Source: Hydrogenophaga sp. (lineage in GTDB: Bacteria; Pseudomonadota; Gammaproteobacteria; Burkholderiales; Burkholderiaceae). From it: DNA of 24,464 nt. The stretch is from the NCBI GenBank assembly GCA_025458545.1, contig JALOSH010000003.1:1-24464 (forward strand), written 5' to 3'. Made by a program: the position numbers and the translations under genes. Positions 1 to 8,851 of the stretch are shown here, one piece after another (position 1 is the stretch's first letter; every line of letters begins with the position of its first letter). The notes under the pieces were generated by a model. It did not search any database. It was not told the origin of the DNA and worked only from the letters and a program-made list of their open reading frames with translations.

Positions 1-974
1 GGCAACTGGGGGCCCAGCTGGGCGTCGACCGTCTGCAGCGCAAGATCGCTGGTGACACCGGCCACCCGCCCTCTGTCGACCTCGAACCAGGCGCGCACGG
101 CGCCCTGCCCGGCCCGCACATCCACCGCCCAGGCCGACAGGTCCACATGGTTTCGCAGGCGCGCCACATCGGCGCGCGGCAGATCGACAAACAGCTCACC
201 GCTCCAGTTGTGCCAGGGCGCCTGGCCTGGCGCGTCGCGCCGCAAGTCGAGCAGCGGCTCGCGCAAGTTCCCGCGCACGCTCAGGCGCTCGCCCCACTCG
301 GGCGGCGGTGTGGCGTCGACACGGAACTGGTGCCCGCGCGCGGTGTTGCGCACCACCAGGTCGAGCGCGTCCAGCGCCAGCGGCGGTTGGCCGCGCAAGT
401 CGTCGGTCCAGCGCACGGTGCCGCCCTGGATGACCAGTTCGGGCTGGGCAAAAAACCAGTCGGCGGCGCGGTGGTCGCCACTGCCGGGGCCGGACAGGTC
501 GAGTCCGGCCACTTCGATGCGCCCTTGCGCGGTGCGCCGCACGTCCAGCACCGGCGCGACGATCACCACCTGGTCAAAACCGAGCCGCCAGAGCGAGCGC
601 ACCGAGACCGCGGTGCGCACGCTGGGCAGGCGCAGCGCTTCGCGCCCGGCCGCGTCGAGCAGTTGCACATCGCTGAGCTGGAAGCTGGGCAGGAAACCCG
701 ACACAAATTCGGGCAGCCAGGGATGGCCGCCGGTACCAGATTCGGCCCGGATCGCGCCAACCCGCACCGGTACCCCCACGGCGCGCGTTGCCCAGCGTTC
801 GAGGTCGGGGCGCCATTCGCCGATTCGCGGCACAATGACCAAGTGCAGCGCGCCCCAGGAGAGCGCAAACAGCGCCCAGGCGGCCAGCACGACCCACAGC
901 AGCAGCCGCGTCACCACGGAGAGTGTCTTGAGGGTTCGCGTGGCGGGTGCGATGGGTGCCTGGCTTTGATTCAT
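1..974 (-). CDS. YhdP-family AsmA-like envelope protein, N-terminal part (cut by window edge)
   Basis: The frame is open from an ATG at 974 to the left edge, so only the first 324 codons are present; the gene continues outside. After a short basic N-terminus (MNQSQAPIAPATRTLKTL) comes one long hydrophobic segment, about residues 18-48, matching the single inner-membrane anchor of the family. Next is WRPDLERWATRAVGVPVRVG, the usual opening of the periplasmic beta-strand-rich domain in YhdP/AsmA-like proteins. The following residues alternate hydrophobic and polar strands (for example VRTAVSVRSLWRLGFDQVVI), typical of the groove-forming fold. In Escherichia coli, YhdP works with TamB and YdbH to move phospholipids to the outer membrane; the same role here is inferred from family. 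It is divergent from glnE, an arrangement I recall from other Comamonadaceae. No clear Shine-Dalgarno was picked out. Confidence 0.88.
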   Translation of the reverse strand, partial: MNQSQAPIAPATRTLKTLSVVTRLLLWVVLAAWALFALSWGALHLVIVPRIGEWRPDLERWATRAVGVPVRVGAIRAESGTGGHPWLPEFVSGFLPSFQLSDVQLLDAAGREALRLPSVRTAVSVRSLWRLGFDQVVIVAPVLDVRRTAQGRIEVAGLDLSGPGSGDHRAADWFFAQPELVIQGGTVRWTDDLRGQPPLALDALDLVVRNTARGHQFRVDATPPPEWGERLSVRGNLREPLLDLRRDAPGQAPWHNWSGELFVDLPRADVARLRNHVDLSAWAVDVRAGQGAVRAWFEVDRGRVAGVTSDLALQTVDAQLGPQL

Positions 975-1018
975 GTCCAACACAAATTATGACGGCCAGC
1001 CCCTCCCATGGTTCCGCA

Positions 1019-1032
1019 GCGGATGAGTCCGC
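1019..1032 (+). other. Small stem-loop immediately before the preferred glnE start
   Basis: GCGGA (1019-1023) pairs with TCCGC (1028-1032) around a TGAG loop, and ends one base before the ATG at 1034. The only purine-rich ribosome-binding-like bases (GGATGAG) lie inside it, so it could mask initiation. It is short and could be chance in GC-rich DNA. Confidence 0.3.
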
Positions 1033-1033
1033 G

Positions 1034-3886
1034 ATGTCAACAATTGTGTCCACCCTGGACAACCCCTGCATCACCCCGAACGCCGCGTCACACCAGGCCG
1101 ACCACGCCCGATTCGTTCAGCGAATCCGGCGCCGCTACCCCGACGAACTCCCCCTGCTCCCGCCCGGCGCCCCGGTGCACGCGAGCATGCAGGTGGCCCT
1201 GGCCCGCCTGCTCGAACGCCGGCTGGCCTTGCCCGCGGCCTTGCGCGTGTTGCGCCAGCTGGTGCTGGAGCGCCTCGTGGTGCTCGACTGCGAACAGGCG
1301 GCGCCCCTGGAGGACGTGACCCGGGGCGTCACCGAGCTGGCCGAGCTGGCGCTCGACGCGGCCTGCACCCTGGCCTTTGCCGAGCTGGACGCGCTGTACG
1401 GCGCGCCGCAGGCGGAATCGGGCCAGCGCGCCCAGATGTGGGTGGTCGGCATGGGCAAGCTGGGCGCGCGCGAACTCAACGTTTCGAGCGACATCGACCT
1501 GATCTACGTCTACGACCACGACGGCGAAACCGCCGGCAACGCGCAGGGTCGCAACCGCATCAGCAACCACGAATATTTCGGCAAGGCCGTCAAGCACATC
1601 TACAACACAGTGGGCGAGACCACCGAACACGGCAATGTGTTCCGGGTCGACCTGGCGCTGCGGCCCAACGGCAACTCCGGCCCGGCCGCGGTGTCCATGG
1701 GCGCGCTGGAGGAGTATTTCCTGGTGCAGGGCCGCGAATGGGAACGTTTCGCCTGGCTCAAGAGCCGCGTCATCGCGCCCGCCGCCTGTGTGGCCGATGG
1801 CAGCGCCAGCGCACTGCGCGGTGCGGTGCTGCCTTTTGTGTTCCGCAAGTACCTGGACTACAGCGTGTTCGACGCGCTGCGCAACTTGCACCGCCAGATC
1901 CGCGACCACGCCGCCAAACGCGCCGCCGGCAACCCGGGCCGCGCCAACGACGTCAAGCTCTCGCGCGGCGGCATCCGCGAAATCGAATTCACCGTGCAGC
2001 TGCTGCAGGTGGTGCGGGGTGGCCAGTTCCCCGAGCTGCGCAAGCGGCCCACGCTGGAAGCGCTGGAGCGGCTGTGCCGCGCCAACCTGATGCCCCAGCC
2101 CACCGCCGACGCACTGGCCCGGGCCTATGTTTTTCTGCGCAAGGTGGAACACCGCATCCAGTACCTGGACGACCAGCAAACCCACCTCATGCCCACGCGC
2201 GACGACGACCTGGCCTGGATCGCCGCCACCCTGGGGTATGCCAATGTGTGCGAGTTCCTGAGCGCGCTCGACACCCACCGCGAAACCGTGGCGCACGAGT
2301 TCGACACCCTGCTGGGCGGCGCACCGGGCTCCGGCTGCAAGGGCAAGGGCTGCAACGGCAAAGCCGGCGCGCGCAACGCGGTGCAGGACCTGCAAGGCGT
2401 GTTGTCCCAGTTGCCACCCGCCTTTGCCGCCAAGGTCGGGCAGTGGTGCGAACACCCGCGCGTGCTCGCGCTGCGCGAAGACGCCCGGGTGCGCCTGGTC
2501 CGGCTGGTGGAGCGCACCGGCGCCTGGCTCGACGAAGGCCGGGTGAACGAGGTGGCCGCATTGCGCCTGGCCGACTGGATCGAGCCCTTGCTGCGCCGCG
2601 AAAGTTACCTGGCCCTGCTGCAGGAGCGCCCTGCAGTCCACGAACGCCTGCTGCGCTTGCTGGGCGCGGCCAAGTGGCCCGCCCGCTACCTGCTCCAGCA
2701 CCCGGGCGTGATCGACGAACTGGCGAGCCAGCAACTGATGGGCGAGCGCTTCGACGCCGCGCAGTTCGAGCGCGACCTGGAAGACCGGCGCAGCTCGCTG
2801 CAGCGCACCGGCGAAGACGACGAAGAAGCCCTGCTCAACCTGCTGCGCCGTGCGCACCACGCCGAGGTGTTCCGCACCCTGGCGCGCGATGTGGAGGGCG
2901 TGCTGAGCGTGGAACAGGTGGCCGACGACCTGAGCGCACTGGCCGATGCCGTGCTGCGCACCACCGCGCGCTGGTGCTGGGCCCGGCTCAAGAGCCGGCA
3001 CCGCGAAGAACCCGCGTTGGCCATCATCGGCTACGGCAAGCTGGGCGGCAAAGAGCTGGGCTATGGCAGCGACCTCGACATCGTGTTTGTCTACGAAGAC
3101 GAACACGAGAACGCGGGCGAGATCTACGCCGCCTTCATCCGCAAGATGATCAACTGGATGACGGTGAAGACCGGTGAAGGCGATCTGTTCGAGATCGACA
3201 CCGCGCTGCGGCCCAATGGCAACTCCGGCCTGCTGGTGACCAGCTTCACCGCCTACGCCGACTACCAGCGCGGCCGCGGCAGCAACACGGCCTGGACCTG
3301 GGAACACCAGGCCATGACACGGGCCCGGTGTGTCATGGCCCCCACGCTCCCCGCTGCGCGTGGTTCGCTGCCCCCCGAGGGGGCTGGACCCGCCTTGGGG
3401 CGGCCCGGCGGCGGCTCCGCTGAGGCCACGGCCAACCCTGATTCGCTCGCCGCCCGCTTCGATGCCGTGCGCGAAGCCGTGATCACGTCCCACCGCGACC
3501 GCGCTGCGCTGGCGCAAGAGATCAGCGCCATGCGCGAAAAAGTGCGTGCGGCACACCCGGTGCGCGGCGAGCAATTCGACGTCAAACACAGCGTGGGCGG
3601 CATGGTGGATGTCGAATTTGTGGTGCAGTTTCTGGTGCTCGCCTACTCCGGCGATCACCCCGAGCTGCGCGGCAACCTGGGCAACATCGCCTTGCTGCAA
3701 CGCGCCGAAGCGGTGGGCCTGCTGCCGGTGGGCTTGGGTCAGGAAGCGGCCGACGCCTACCGCGAGCTGCGCCACATCCAGCACCGCGCGCGGCTGAACG
3801 AGGCGCCGACCCAGATCGACGCCGCCCAGGCCGAGCCGCTGGCGGCGCCGGTGCGCGCGCTCTGGGCACACGTGCTGGGCGGCTGA
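1034..3886 (+). CDS. glnE: Bifunctional [glutamine synthetase] adenylyltransferase / adenylyl-L-tyrosine phosphorylase (GlnE)
   Basis: GlnE adds AMP to, and removes it from, a tyrosine of glutamine synthetase in response to PII and glutamine, setting nitrogen assimilation in the cytoplasm. Both nucleotidyltransferase halves are present. The N-terminal de-adenylylating half has MGKLGARELNVSSDIDLIYV from residue 140. The C-terminal adenylylating half has YGKLGGKELGYGSDLDIVFV from residue 667. Each keeps the paired metal-binding aspartates (DID, DLD) and the downstream RPNGNSG motif. Length is 950 aa from ATG 1034, near the family norm. An in-frame ATG at 989 would add 15 residues but leave only 14 nt to the divergent gene and has no ribosome site; I prefer 1034, with modest certainty. 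Two oddities: a cysteine/lysine/glycine linker (GCKGKGCNGKAG, about residues 434-445), and about 33 extra residues (770-802) encoded by a palindromic repeat. Confidence 0.97.
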   Translation: MSTIVSTLDNPCITPNAASHQADHARFVQRIRRRYPDELPLLPPGAPVHASMQVALARLLERRLALPAALRVLRQLVLERLVVLDCEQAAPLEDVTRGVTELAELALDAACTLAFAELDALYGAPQAESGQRAQMWVVGMGKLGARELNVSSDIDLIYVYDHDGETAGNAQGRNRISNHEYFGKAVKHIYNTVGETTEHGNVFRVDLALRPNGNSGPAAVSMGALEEYFLVQGREWERFAWLKSRVIAPAACVADGSASALRGAVLPFVFRKYLDYSVFDALRNLHRQIRDHAAKRAAGNPGRANDVKLSRGGIREIEFTVQLLQVVRGGQFPELRKRPTLEALERLCRANLMPQPTADALARAYVFLRKVEHRIQYLDDQQTHLMPTRDDDLAWIAATLGYANVCEFLSALDTHRETVAHEFDTLLGGAPGSGCKGKGCNGKAGARNAVQDLQGVLSQLPPAFAAKVGQWCEHPRVLALREDARVRLVRLVERTGAWLDEGRVNEVAALRLADWIEPLLRRESYLALLQERPAVHERLLRLLGAAKWPARYLLQHPGVIDELASQQLMGERFDAAQFERDLEDRRSSLQRTGEDDEEALLNLLRRAHHAEVFRTLARDVEGVLSVEQVADDLSALADAVLRTTARWCWARLKSRHREEPALAIIGYGKLGGKELGYGSDLDIVFVYEDEHENAGEIYAAFIRKMINWMTVKTGEGDLFEIDTALRPNGNSGLLVTSFTAYADYQRGRGSNTAWTWEHQAMTRARCVMAPTLPAARGSLPPEGAGPALGRPGGGSAEATANPDSLAARFDAVREAVITSHRDRAALAQEISAMREKVRAAHPVRGEQFDVKHSVGGMVDVEFVVQFLVLAYSGDHPELRGNLGNIALLQRAEAVGLLPVGLGQEAADAYRELRHIQHRARLNEAPTQIDAAQAEPLAAPVRALWAHVLGG
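3342..3403. repeat. Palindromic GC-rich repeat captured in frame inside glnE
   Basis: Three nested or adjacent inverted repeats follow one another: CCACGC/GCGTGG (3342-3347 with 3358-3363), GCCCCC-CGA-GGGGGC (3370-3384) and CCGCC-TTGG-GGCGG (3390-3403). The middle palindrome is of the type I recall as a dispersed intergenic repeat in Comamonadaceae genomes. Here it is translated as a Pro/Gly/Ala-rich stretch (from TLPAARGSLPPEGAG) between the conserved HQAMTRARCV and the RFDAVREAVI helix of the second catalytic half of GlnE. The frame stays open. Confidence 0.7.
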
Positions 3887-3890
3887 GACC

Positions 3891-3918
3891 GGCCCGGCGG
3901 GCTGCGGTGGCGCGGGCC
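3891..3918. terminator. Possible shared hairpin between convergent glnE and the six-gene cluster
   Basis: Only 32 nt separate the glnE stop (3886) from the stop of the convergent 1282-aa gene (3919). GGCCCG (3891-3896) can pair with CGGGCC (3913-3918) across a 16-nt loop, next to both stops, so the structure could serve either strand. There is no T-run on either side, so this is not a textbook intrinsic terminator. Confidence 0.35.
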
Positions 3919-6900
3919 TCAGCGGTCTGGCGGTGTGGCCAGCGAACCGCTGAGCTTGAGCCAGCCTTCGCTCAGCAGCGCCGGTACATCGGGCAACAAG
4001 GCATCCTCGCTGGCGCGCACCACCGGGTCTTCTTTCCAGGTGGTCACGTTCACCCGACGCACCCAGCTCCAGCCCCCGGCGATCTCGGCGGGCAATGGCA
4101 TGCGGATGGTGTCCGGGTCCACCAGCACCGGACCGACGCGGAAGGTGAAGGCCAGCGCTTCGAGCGCCGCCGCCACGTGCTCGCGCATCAGCTCGATCTT
4201 TTTGCGCGGCAGGAAGCCGCAGGTCGCATGCACCGCGCCGCGCGGGTCCAGCACCAGGGTCAGGCGCACCGTCTGGCCAGGCCGGATCTGGACCAGGGGC
4301 GTGCGGTCGATGTACGGGTGCTCCACCGGGTGCGCGGCCGTGTCCACCGGCACCGCCATCGAGCCCAGGTAGCCCGCGCCCGGTCCACTGGCGCGGGCCT
4401 GTGGCGCCAGCGATTCGTGCACCGGGTAGAAGCGGCTGTGGTCGTCGTTGACGAAGTAACCCATGAGCCCGTCGTCGAGCGCCAGCACCTCGCCCAGGCG
4501 CACGGGCAGCGGCGTGCGCTCCAGCTCGGCGCGGGCTGCCGCGTAGAGGGCGCCTTGGGTGCTGGTCAGCGGATCGGCCTGCACTTCCAGCCGAAGTTCG
4601 GCCCGCACCAGCGCCAGCGGATGGCCCACCAGCAGGCTCAGGTGTTCGTTGCCGGCCCGACCCACCGGGTCGGTGCTCCAGAGGGTGGCGTCGATCATGC
4701 GCAGCAGGGCCGAGAGCGCGCTTTCGCTCGGCGGTGTCGGGCTCGCCAGGCGCTCGCGGTCGCGCAGGCCGTGCGCCAGCAGCCCCTGCACAAAGCCGGC
4801 CAGCTGGGGCTGCGCCAGCCGCGGCGGCGCACCCAGCGGATCTTGCTGGCCGGGCACGCCCTGCCACTCCAGCGTGCGGCCGTCATCGGCGGGCTGCAAC
4901 TGGCCCTGAGCCTGGCCTGCGGCGTCGAAGATTTCGACCGCCTCGTCCATGTGGTCGGGCACCAGCCAGCCACAGACCGGCGAGCGATCGCGGGTGGCTT
5001 CCCGGCTGTCGTCGCTGGCGTCGAGCAAGCGAAACATCAAGCGGGTGGGTTCCTGCACCCGCGGCGGCAGCGCGAGGAACGCGGGGCCGGCGCGGCTCAC
5101 CAGGTCTTCGGCGCGCACCGGGGCGGCCAGCGCCGCGGCGCCGAGGTCGTGGAACTGGCCGAAGCCGTCGATCACGCGGGCACGCGTCACGCGCAGGTGC
5201 CCCGCGCGCAGCAGCCAGAGCGCGGTGGCGCCGGGCACGGGCTGCCAGGCGTCGGGTGCGGGCACACCGCCCAGGCCGGGCACCGGCATCCGGGCCATCA
5301 GCGCATCGTGCAGGCCAGACAGTGAAGCACCGAGCACATCGAGCTTGGCGAAATCGGCCTTGATACGGGCCAGGTCGGCCTCCTCCGAGGGGCTGGCCTC
5401 GTCGCGCTCGCCTTTGGCTTCATCGTCCAGGAAACGCTGCAACTGGCGCTCCAGCGTGCGCGCCACCGATGGCGTGAGCAGGCTGCGCCCCTGCAACACA
5501 AATGCCGGTGCGCCCTCGGTGCCGGTGGGCACACCCGGGCGCAACGCAAAGTCGGTCTGCTGCAACGCCCAGTCGCGCTCGGCGCCTGGCGAGGGGTGCC
5601 AGGCCACTTCCCAGGCCAGCTCGATCGGCGACCAGGGCCGACACCAGTGGTGTTGCGACAGCGGATGGGGCCGCGTGCCACTGAGGTTGGAGAGCGCCGC
5701 CAGGGCCTGCATGTCGATCTGCGGATCGGCGGTGGCCATCAGCAGCAGGGACTGCTCGACCTGTATCCGCTGCCCGGCTTCGGCGGCGCTGACGACGCTC
5801 ACCCGCCCATCTCGGGGCACGGCCATCCGGCCCGCGCGCTTGACCACCGCGTCTCGTGCCACCGGCACACTGGTCGGATCGAACAGCAGGGTCTCGAAGA
5901 ACAGGGCGCCGCACTCGGCCGGGATCTGGCCACTCTGCAAATCGTCGGTGCTGAGATCGGTGCCCAGCACATCGACCAAAGGCCCCTGGTGCACACCGCC
6001 GGGGTATTCGCTCCAGGGCAGCACCCCGAGGCGGCCAACCGTCTGGCCACTGATGCGGCAACCGAGCGTGCCATCGATGGTGTGGTCTTCACCGTGTTTG
6101 TAGGCACGCCGCCCCTGTTGCAGCAGCAGCACCGGGTCGCGTGGCTCGAACCAGCGCGGCAGTGCGCGGCGCACGGTTTCGGTGGCGCGGGCCTGCGCGG
6201 CGGGCGCCTGGCCAGGCCGCGCGGCCGCGCCGCTGCTGCCCTGGTCCAGGCGCTGCTGAAGATCGCTCACCGAAGCGCCCGCCTTGAAGAAGCGGCGCTG
6301 CGCCTTGATCGATGGCACGGAGAAGGTTCCGAACCGGTCCTGCCCAGCCCCAGCGGGAACGGACTGGCGCGGTGCGCCCGGGGTCTCGGTCCCAGAGGCC
6401 GGCGCAAACGCGTCGCCCTGCTCGATCTGGTCCACCACAAAGCCGCCCGGCAAGGACGAGAAATCCTCGGCGTGCAGGTGGCTTTCCAGCCGGGCCAGGC
6501 CGCTTTGCTGAGACAGTTCGGACATGGCACCGGTGGCGAAGGCGTCGAGCAGTCGCGCCAGCGAAGGGTCGGCCGCCTGGCGCGCGGCCAGGGCCGCCAA
6601 GGCCTGTGAAGCGGTGTTGCCCACGGCCAGGCCGACCGACTGGGCGGGCGGCACGCCCGCACCGGGGTGGTCGAACCCGCCACCCCGGTTGCCCCAGCGC
6701 ACGTCGAACACCGCGCCGTGGCAGAGCAGCTGGCGCGGCCAGTAGGGCGCAAACAGCTTGCGCTCTGTGTAGATCGCCGAGCGGCCGCCAGATTTTCCGG
6801 AGGCCTTGACGAACTGGCTGGTGCCGCTGCCCAGCGTGAACTGCTGGGCCTTCACCTGGCCATCGGTCTGCGGGCCGCCCAAACGGACACCCGATGCGGA

Positions 6901-7767
6901 TGGGCCCTGGTCGGCCCCTTTGAGCACCTGGCCAAACTGTTCGGTGCGCGCCTGTTTGCCCAGCTGCGCCATCACCGCTTCGTCCACCGACCAGCCCATG
7001 CGCTGGAGCAAGGCCATCCAGCGCTGTTCGGTGGTGGGCGCGTAGAGCGGGTCGTCTTCCAGCCGCGCGTACCAGCCGCAGACCATGTAGGTCAGCGGCC
7101 CGGAGGCCACGCCCTGCAAGGGGTCGTGAAAGCCGAGCAGGTTGCGGGTGTTGTCGTAGTACACGGCGAAGGTGGGATCGCCCGGCCCCATGGCGGTGAC
7201 CGGCGGCGCCGCCTGGGCGCGGTCTTCGCGCCATTCGGACAGCGGCACGGCGCGCCGACGGGCCGGGTCCAGCGCACCGCTGAGCACCCAGGCGCTGGCG
7301 CGGCGCGGTGCGGTCTGGGTGGCGCCGGCCTGGATGCGCACCACCAGCCAGCGGTCGGGCACCGGGTTGAAACGGGTACGCTGGTCGTCCCGCTGTTCGC
7401 TTTGTGCCGATTGGGTCTGGGCGGTGGCAGACAACGGTGTGTCGGCCGCGGCAGTGGCGCGCTCGCCACGCGTGAGGCCATCGGGCAAGGCCCAGTGCAG
7501 GTGCATGCCGGCCGGGCGGCCGGTCACGGTGTCGAAGGGCTGCGGGCGCGGCGCGCCGGGTTGCAGCGGGTCCACCGCCACCGCGGCCCACGAGCGGGTG
7601 GTGGCCTCGGCTGCCGACACCGGCAGCGCCTCCACCACCACCGGCACCAGCAGGCGCAGGCCATGCCAGGCGCCTTCGTCCCAGTCCAGCACGGTGGCGG
7701 GTTTCACGCCCTTGGCCATGGCCAGGTTGCGCGCGAGCATTTCGGTCTGGAAGCGTCGGGTGGCCAT
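3919..7767 (-). CDS. Uncharacterised large protein (1282 aa), last gene of the Hcp/DUF6603 cluster
   Basis: I cannot name a function. ATG 7767 is preceded by TGAGGACGCC, where the upstream gene's stop forms part of the ribosome site. There is no signal peptide or obvious membrane helix. Landmarks: HLHWALPDGLT at residues 89-99 and FNPVPDRWLVVR at 133-144; an RWFEPRDPVLLLQQGRR segment followed by AYKHGED near the middle; and a C-terminal strand-rich part containing IRPGQTVRLTLVLDPRGAVH and GFLPRKKIELMREH, ending in SEGWLKLSG. I have seen patterns like HLHWALPD...PDRWLVVR in other large bacterial proteins of unknown function, but that is memory, not a database match. Composition and codon use resemble the neighbours. 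It lies 7 nt after the 353-aa gene and probably depends on it for translation. Paired cysteines, repeats and catalytic motifs were not evident. A structural role in the same assembly as the upstream Hcp-fold protein is inference. Confidence 0.85.
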   Translation of the reverse strand: MATRRFQTEMLARNLAMAKGVKPATVLDWDEGAWHGLRLLVPVVVEALPVSAAEATTRSWAAVAVDPLQPGAPRPQPFDTVTGRPAGMHLHWALPDGLTRGERATAAADTPLSATAQTQSAQSEQRDDQRTRFNPVPDRWLVVRIQAGATQTAPRRASAWVLSGALDPARRRAVPLSEWREDRAQAAPPVTAMGPGDPTFAVYYDNTRNLLGFHDPLQGVASGPLTYMVCGWYARLEDDPLYAPTTEQRWMALLQRMGWSVDEAVMAQLGKQARTEQFGQVLKGADQGPSASGVRLGGPQTDGQVKAQQFTLGSGTSQFVKASGKSGGRSAIYTERKLFAPYWPRQLLCHGAVFDVRWGNRGGGFDHPGAGVPPAQSVGLAVGNTASQALAALAARQAADPSLARLLDAFATGAMSELSQQSGLARLESHLHAEDFSSLPGGFVVDQIEQGDAFAPASGTETPGAPRQSVPAGAGQDRFGTFSVPSIKAQRRFFKAGASVSDLQQRLDQGSSGAAARPGQAPAAQARATETVRRALPRWFEPRDPVLLLQQGRRAYKHGEDHTIDGTLGCRISGQTVGRLGVLPWSEYPGGVHQGPLVDVLGTDLSTDDLQSGQIPAECGALFFETLLFDPTSVPVARDAVVKRAGRMAVPRDGRVSVVSAAEAGQRIQVEQSLLLMATADPQIDMQALAALSNLSGTRPHPLSQHHWCRPWSPIELAWEVAWHPSPGAERDWALQQTDFALRPGVPTGTEGAPAFVLQGRSLLTPSVARTLERQLQRFLDDEAKGERDEASPSEEADLARIKADFAKLDVLGASLSGLHDALMARMPVPGLGGVPAPDAWQPVPGATALWLLRAGHLRVTRARVIDGFGQFHDLGAAALAAPVRAEDLVSRAGPAFLALPPRVQEPTRLMFRLLDASDDSREATRDRSPVCGWLVPDHMDEAVEIFDAAGQAQGQLQPADDGRTLEWQGVPGQQDPLGAPPRLAQPQLAGFVQGLLAHGLRDRERLASPTPPSESALSALLRMIDATLWSTDPVGRAGNEHLSLLVGHPLALVRAELRLEVQADPLTSTQGALYAAARAELERTPLPVRLGEVLALDDGLMGYFVNDDHSRFYPVHESLAPQARASGPGAGYLGSMAVPVDTAAHPVEHPYIDRTPLVQIRPGQTVRLTLVLDPRGAVHATCGFLPRKKIELMREHVAAALEALAFTFRVGPVLVDPDTIRMPLPAEIAGGWSWVRRVNVTTWKEDPVVRASEDALLPDVPALLSEGWLKLSGSLATPPDR

Positions 7768-7774
7768 GGCGTCC

Positions 7775-8836
7775 TCACTCGTTGATGCGGAACAGCTGGT
7801 GGATCTCTTCCACCTGCAGCGGCTGGGCGATCACCGACAGCTGGAGCACCGCATCGAGGTACTGCGAAGTCACGGTGTAGCCACCGCTGTCGCCATCGCC
7901 TTCAAAGCGCTGCTGGAACGGCGGCTGGAACATCTGCAGCGCCAGTTCGCCCGAGCTCAGGGTGCCCGGGTTCGCGTCGGGGTCGCCACTGCCCGCCAGC
8001 GAGGCCTGCAGGCGCTCGCGCAGCAGTCGAACATGCAGCACGCGGCGGTTGGAACGGCGCACCGGCACATTCTGGAACTGCGGATCGGGGTCGAGCCGGG
8101 CGGCGGTCGCGTGTGTCAGCTGGCCAGCCAGCGGCCCGCGGATCTTGCGCATCTTCAGGCGCAGACCGCTGGGCACCGCCGTGCTCGGTTCCACGACACC
8201 GTTGCCGTCGCGGTCCATCAGGTCGACACCGAACTGGATGCCTTCGCGTGGCTCCTCCATGTCCACCCGGGTGGGCACACCTTCGAAGATGCAGAGCATC
8301 ACGTCGGGGGCCAGACGGTCCATGCGCAACAGGGCCAGTGGCGTGCCGGGAGGTCCGCCCTCGACCGTGCCGCGGTAGGCCTTGACCTCCATGCCAGGCC
8401 AGCCCGAGACCGCGCGCGAACGGATCAGCACACCGGTGAGGTCGGCCGTCGTTGGCGCGACGATCTTCTGCACCGCGGTGTTCTTGCGCAACTGGTGGCG
8501 CAGCACGCGCTCTTCTTCGTCGACCCGGGCGCGCAGGGCGCTGTGTGTGGCCTGGGCCTGGGCGTATTCACGGGTGGTGGTCTTGCCCACGCTGAGCGCG
8601 CCATCGACCAGGCGGTCGGTGAAGTTGCGGTCGATGTAGAAAAAGCGCACCGACTCCATCGGCAGCAGGCGGCTGTCGGGCACCAGGTAGTTGAAGGGCA
8701 CGCCGTACAGCAGGCGCAGGCGGGCCAGCCAGTTGCCCAGCGAAGCGGGCATGCGCGCGGCACTCGCCGCGAACGCAGGAGAAGCCTCGGCGCGCAGCGC
8801 ACCCAGGTAGTCGGCAGCGATGAGCCAGTTGTGCAT
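7775..8836 (-). CDS. Uncharacterised protein (353 aa) with an EF-hand-like loop
   Basis: No family recognised with confidence. ATG 8836 follows an AAGGACA ribosome site 15 nt after the 683-aa gene. The N-terminal 85 residues carry a compact conserved-looking block: GNWLARLRLLYGVPFNYLVP, then LLPMESVRFFYIDRNFTDRL and VDGALSVGK. Next comes a charged, probably helical stretch (about residues 88-122: REYAQAQATHSALRARVDEE onward). The second half contains DRDGNGVVEPST (208-219), which fits the first eight positions of a calcium-binding EF-hand loop (D1, D3, G4, N5, G6, V8) but has Thr at position 12. The C-terminus (SGELALQMFQPPFQQRFEG) is unassigned. There is no signal peptide or membrane segment, so it is probably cytoplasmic. 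Its place between two other unknown large proteins suggests it is a subunit of the same complex; that is inference. Confidence 0.88.
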   Translation of the reverse strand: MHNWLIAADYLGALRAEASPAFAASAARMPASLGNWLARLRLLYGVPFNYLVPDSRLLPMESVRFFYIDRNFTDRLVDGALSVGKTTTREYAQAQATHSALRARVDEEERVLRHQLRKNTAVQKIVAPTTADLTGVLIRSRAVSGWPGMEVKAYRGTVEGGPPGTPLALLRMDRLAPDVMLCIFEGVPTRVDMEEPREGIQFGVDLMDRDGNGVVEPSTAVPSGLRLKMRKIRGPLAGQLTHATAARLDPDPQFQNVPVRRSNRRVLHVRLLRERLQASLAGSGDPDANPGTLSSGELALQMFQPPFQQRFEGDGDSGGYTVTSQYLDAVLQLSVIAQPLQVEEIHQLFRINE

Positions 8837-8851
8837 GGGTTGTCCTTGGCT

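Noticed and set aside
1088..4867. A minus-strand open frame of about 1,260 codons antisense to glnE
   Set aside because: glnE is unmistakable on the plus strand; the antisense product is low-complexity and also runs through the convergent gene.
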